Source of the DNA: Nemophila menziesii
Lineage: Eukaryota > Streptophyta > Magnoliopsida > Boraginales > Hydrophyllaceae
NCBI GenBank assembly: GCA_029959085.1
Contig: JARWIR010000010.1
Coordinates: forward strand, 36,510,731 to 36,574,730
Reading direction: 5' to 3'
DNA: 64,000 nt
This document shows, one piece after another, positions 60,184 to 64,000 of the stretch. The position numbers and the translations under genes are program-made. Numbering within the stretch: the first letter of the stretch is position 1; each line of letters starts with the position of its first letter. Below the pieces are notes generated by a model that was not told the origin of the DNA, ran no database searches, and saw nothing but the letters and a program-made list of their open reading frames with translations.

Positions 60184-60732
60184 AATATAAAAATCAAGGT
60201 AGAATTTCCACACCAATGTAAAGTAATAAAGACAAAAGAGAGGATGGATCAGAGGGTGAAACTGAATGATCCACATAAATTGTCAAAATAGAGCCTAAAA
60301 CTAATAGGGTAGTTAACACATGCAATGGTAAACAAATAAGAATATATCGACCATCGTCATTTCAATGTCAACTATGATGAGCAAAAAGAACAAATAATTA
60401 TACGGAGTTAGATGGTTTGATGGATTTTAGAACGACAATCTCAACCAATTGTTAAATACCCAATGTTGATGCTAAGTGTAGACTCCAACAAGGTTAAGAC
60501 CACTGAGACCTTAATGCTAGTTAGATAAGTTAAGGATACGCTAAGAAGGAAAGGGTTAAAACCTCAAAAAGACCCAAATTCACCAAAATTTAACTCAACA
60601 ACCAAACAACCCTTAATATCATATATTACAGCAACCGTACTAACACTTAACCAAGAAGAATCGGCATAAGAATTAAACATTAAAACTAGGCCAGACTCTC
60701 CATATTGATAGGCTAAATTCAACTAAGAATAC
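60184..60732. other. Intergenic, no feature seen
   Basis: AT-rich DNA between the LINE duplication and the Athila LTR, without recognisable signal. Confidence 0.5.
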
Positions 60733-62305
60733 TGATGTCTCCCTAATTTTTCTTATTTTCGACCCTTAGGAGACATCATTTTTTATGTTTAATTGAATAT
60801 TTTGATAGACTTTTGAGTTAAAAATGCAATAATCCGGAATTCCTATTTTATTTCTAGTATTTTTGATTTATTAAACTTTTGCGCGTAATCTTGTGTATTT
60901 TAGTGAAAAGTTTGTAGGTTTTGAATATTATATAGGAAAGGAATCCGAGAAGAGAGCCAAAGATCGTGATATGGAGTCAAAGCTTGAAGATAAATCCCGA
61001 AAGAATTATATTTTGGAGCTGCAAATTTGAAAATTAGGCCAAAGATTGCTGATTTCGAGGCACTTACGAGTTGATTTAGCCACTGACCTTTGATGAGAAT
61101 ATGTTCCTATCGAGTTACGGAAATTTAGCAAGTGATTTTAGGTCAATCTGAGTTATAACGAATCGGCTAGAGCTGTTTTAGTGGAGGTGGTGCAGCAGTT
61201 ACGGGATTTTGGGCTTAGAAAATGGATTTGGGCTTTTAATTAGTGATTTAATTTTAGGTCCAAGGCCTAATCCGTTTTTATTAGTATAAAAGGGGCTTTT
61301 GACTTCTATTTTTCATACAACTCATTATTCATAAGCAAAAGCATCAGAGAGAAGTCAACGAAGGAAGAAGAAGAAAGCTGTAGAGCTGGAGAGTGTCTAT
61401 ATCTCCATTCTCAGCCAAATCCAATTCCGGAAATTAGGTTTTCTTTATTTTTAATTCTGTAAAACACTATGAGTTCTCTTTTGTTTAATTTAGTTTTACT
61501 TTTAATTAGTATGAGCTAATTTCTTCATAGTACTTGAGAATGCATAACGGGTGAATCCCTATTCTGTTAAATTTCATATGTCTGAATTTGGGTTTTTAAT
61601 AAGTTAAATTAAATTGGGGCTTTTACATTTTTCTGTAATTTGAGATTATTTACTGTTTTTGGAGTGATCAACTAAGAGCAGGTGTTAGTATCTAGGCTAT
61701 TCCACATATGTGGCGTGTGGATCATCCTGGCGGAGGGTTTAGGTACGGACTTAATTACTCAATCTAAAATAGAAACTATTTGACTCTAACGAGCTTAGTT
61801 AATTTTAGGGCCAATGTGGTAAAATTACATAATCATTCGAAAGTGGATCATATTTACCCTGACGGGACTAGTGACACTCTAGAATAGCCTTGTAGTCCAC
61901 CCTGACGGGGGTACAAGGAATTTAGAATTCCGACCAATGTTAATTGACCAATTTAACCCTTAAACAACATATGTTATGAAATAGAATTAGGAGGATCCCT
62001 TGCGTCTCTCAAGTACTGCCTTCTCATATTTGCGTTTTACCTTCATTTACTTGCGTCTTAGTATTTATTTGCATTCTTACTTTAATCTTTCATTACTTAG
62101 AATTAATACAATCAACCAACCAATCATTATATCTTTTATCTGCTTTCATAAGTGCAACTATTCATTATCTGATAAGCATTGTAGTTAACCAACCATCCCT
62201 GCGAACGATCCTGTTTATCACTATTATTACTTGGGACAACTGTACACTTGCGGTTGTGGTTCAATTACTTTTAGCATTTATTTTAGAACACACAAAGGAC
62301 CACCA
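60733..62305 (+). repeat. 5' LTR of an Athila-type Ty3-gypsy element
   Basis: It starts TGATGTCTCCC with AGACATCATTTTT shortly after, as in solo LTR A. It ends just upstream of a tRNA-Asp primer site; the exact 3' border is uncertain by about 10 bases. A TATAAAA box lies at 61,285-61,291. The length of about 1.57 kb fits Athila LTRs. Confidence 0.85.
61285..61291 (+). promoter_or_regulatory. TATA box of the Athila LTR
   Basis: GTATAAAAGGGGC, about 550 bases into the LTR, is the only strong TATA element there. Transcription would start near 61,315. Confidence 0.6.
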
Positions 62306-62311
62306 AGTTTT

Positions 62312-62329
62312 TGGCGCCGCTGCCGGGGA
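62312..62329 (+). promoter_or_regulatory. Primer binding site, tRNA-Asp type
   Basis: TGGCGCCGCTGCCGGGGA differs at one position from the 3' end of plant tRNA-Asp, the primer used by Athila elements. It is preceded by CACCAAGTTTT, as usual in this lineage. Confidence 0.92.
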
Positions 62330-62552
62330 CGGTAGAGTGTGACCACGGTGTTTATCCTTTAGTGATAGTTGCATTTATTTTTATTTTTATCAGTTTTACG
62401 CTTTTGTTTGTTCTTCTCTTTCAGATTTTTAGGTTTGGTGTATGCGAAGAAGGCTCAGATTTGAACCACCAGTTCAAATCCTTGATAATCCGGATTCGTT
62501 AATCAGACTTGCAAATAAGAAAAGAAGAGAACAAGAGAAAGAGGAAAAATAA

Positions 62553-64000
62553 ATGGAGAATAATCAAGATCCCTGGTTTGTTAACGGTCCAGAAGAAGTT
62601 CCATTCCATGCTCCTGCTCTAGGGGTAGGTGCTCCAGATATAGATGTTCCGAGGTTTCGTCCAGATTCGGGTATGTTAGCTCAATTCCAAAGTTTTGGAA
62701 ATTTTCGTGGTAAAGCTGGAGAAGATCCCCTCCGAGCAGTACAGAAATTTAAGCAGATATGTGATTCTTACATCACACAAGGAGTTTCAAAGGAACAAAC
62801 GTATTTTGCTGCGTTTCGATATTTCGTTATTGATGGAGCGAGTGAATGACACGATTCACAAGAACCTACAAAGATAACAAATTGGGATCAACTAGAAACT
62901 GCTTTCTTTGACAGGTATTACCCAAGTAACATGCGGTCTGAGGATCAACTTGAATTAACTCAGTTCCGTCAAGAATATGATGAAACTTTGGGTAAAAGCT
63001 GGACAAGATTTCAGATGTACTTACGTAGAGTTCCCGATCATGACCTTTCAGAACAACAATAGATAAAAAATTTCTACAAGGGTCTTGATGGGACTTCAAG
63101 AAAAGACTTAGATTTGCTATGTGGTGCTGGGTTTTTACAAGTTCAACTGGCTCATGCGAAACTCATCCTAGAGAGAACGGTAAAAAATGAAGTTGGATGG
63201 AGTTCAGTAAGAACCCCAGTTAAAGGAGTGAATAAAATTAATATCGAAGAAAAGTTCGCTACCCTTGAGAACAAAATTCAAACCACCATAGAGCAACAAT
63301 TAAAACAGCTCACTTTAGCTGTAAAAGAAGGATTTTCGGGTAAGACGGTAGTTGTGCAAGCTGCACAAGAAGTTTATATGTGTTTGTATAGTGGTATGAA
63401 TGATCGTGATGAGGAGAGTTGTCCGAATAATCAAGAGCCTGTGATGTTTGTCTCCAACAGAGGAAACTTTAATTCGAGTGGTAATGGATATCAGCCTTAC
63501 AGAAACCATCCTGTGTTTCAATACTCAAATCCTAATGGGGCAGCCAATCCTACATATGCGTATCAACCGCGCCCTAAAGGTAACAACTTTAACCCAAGAC
63601 CACAGAATAATAATCAAGGAGGTCTGAATCAAGGAAATTATGTGCAAAGACAAGCTCCTCAAGACACTTACAATGAAACCATGAACCAAAAAACCTTACC
63701 TGCCCATCCACAAGAAGGTGTGATTACCCTTCAGAAAACCGTTGAAAGCCTAATTGCTCTCCAGACGCAAGCTATGCAAAATCAACAAGCGTCTGACGCA
63801 AGTATCAAACTATTACAGAACCAAATGGATCAATTCGCAAAACAGCTTAATCAACGTCCACAAGGGCAACTCCCTAGTGACACAGAAAATCCGAGACAAC
63901 ATAAAGATTGCAAAGTTGTTACTCTCAGAAGTGGTAAGAACCTCCCTCCACCTCTTTTTCTTGTTATGAAAGAGAAAGAAGTTCCAAGAAAAGAAAAGGA
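62553..64000 (+). pseudogene. gag: Athila gag, two in-frame stops, continues past the window
   Basis: From ATG 62,553 one frame runs to the window end. It holds the gypsy gag core (GNFRGKAGEDPLRAVQKFKQICDS split across the domain, TNWDQLETAFFDRYY, IKNFYKGLDG), a Gln/Asn-rich segment and the Athila mark VVTLRSGK near 63,915. TGA at 62,847-62,849 stands where Trp is expected (DGASE-W). TAG at 63,060-63,062 follows EQQ and is one C-to-T change from Gln. The Cys-rich segment near 63,375-63,425 is degenerate. Gag packages the element RNA; this copy cannot make it whole. Protease and pol would lie to the right, outside the window. Confidence 0.9.

Overview
This is a stretch of flowering-plant nuclear DNA, most likely from a eudicot. 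The species cannot be named from the sequence. It is AT-rich and almost entirely transposable elements of plant-specific lineages: a Mutator-like element (MULE) carrying an Ulp1-type gene, a Sirevirus/Maximus Ty1-copia element, Athila-type Ty3-gypsy LTRs with a tRNA-Asp primer site, L1 LINEs with RNase H, and MITEs of the CACTA, Stowaway, hAT and Mutator types. The one host gene I can defend is a MIR172 locus near 51.2 kb. It carries a complete miR172/miR172* duplex, with a TATA box about 1.1 kb upstream.

Layout. 1-8.3 kb: MULE with two convergent genes, a MURA-like transposase (+) and a six-exon DUF1985-like/coiled-coil/Ulp1 gene (-). Its intergenic DNA and three of the five introns of the second gene are packed with the palindrome GAGTACTC. 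8.3-21 kb: small non-autonomous elements (palindromic family copy A, a GC-rich unit, CACTA MITEs, LINE scraps, a hAT-like MITE, one solo LTR) and unassigned DNA. 21.1-35.0 kb: a near full-length but dead L1 LINE, split by a very young 7.6 kb Sirevirus with nearly identical LTRs and a CATAT duplication. 35-49.3 kb: a GC-rich unit, palindromic family copy B with an insert, an intact RNase H ORF, a Stowaway MITE, a second solo LTR in inverted orientation, LINE fragments and old copia-like LTR remnants. 49.3-53.6 kb: low-TE gene space with MIR172. 53.6-60.2 kb: two MITEs, an unassigned poly(A)-flanked unit, family copy C, and a 5'-truncated LINE with a 17-bp target duplication. 60.7-64 kb: 5' LTR, primer site and gag of an Athila element that runs off the window.

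The most interesting system is the MULE. A transposase gene, a second protein gene and a dense private palindromic motif share one element. This recalls the VANDAL arrangement, in which an element-encoded factor binds a short motif clustered in the element's own non-coding DNA. All eight premature stops I found in its two reconstructed genes are TAA/TAG, which one C-to-T change would make from a Gln codon. I saw no frameshift.
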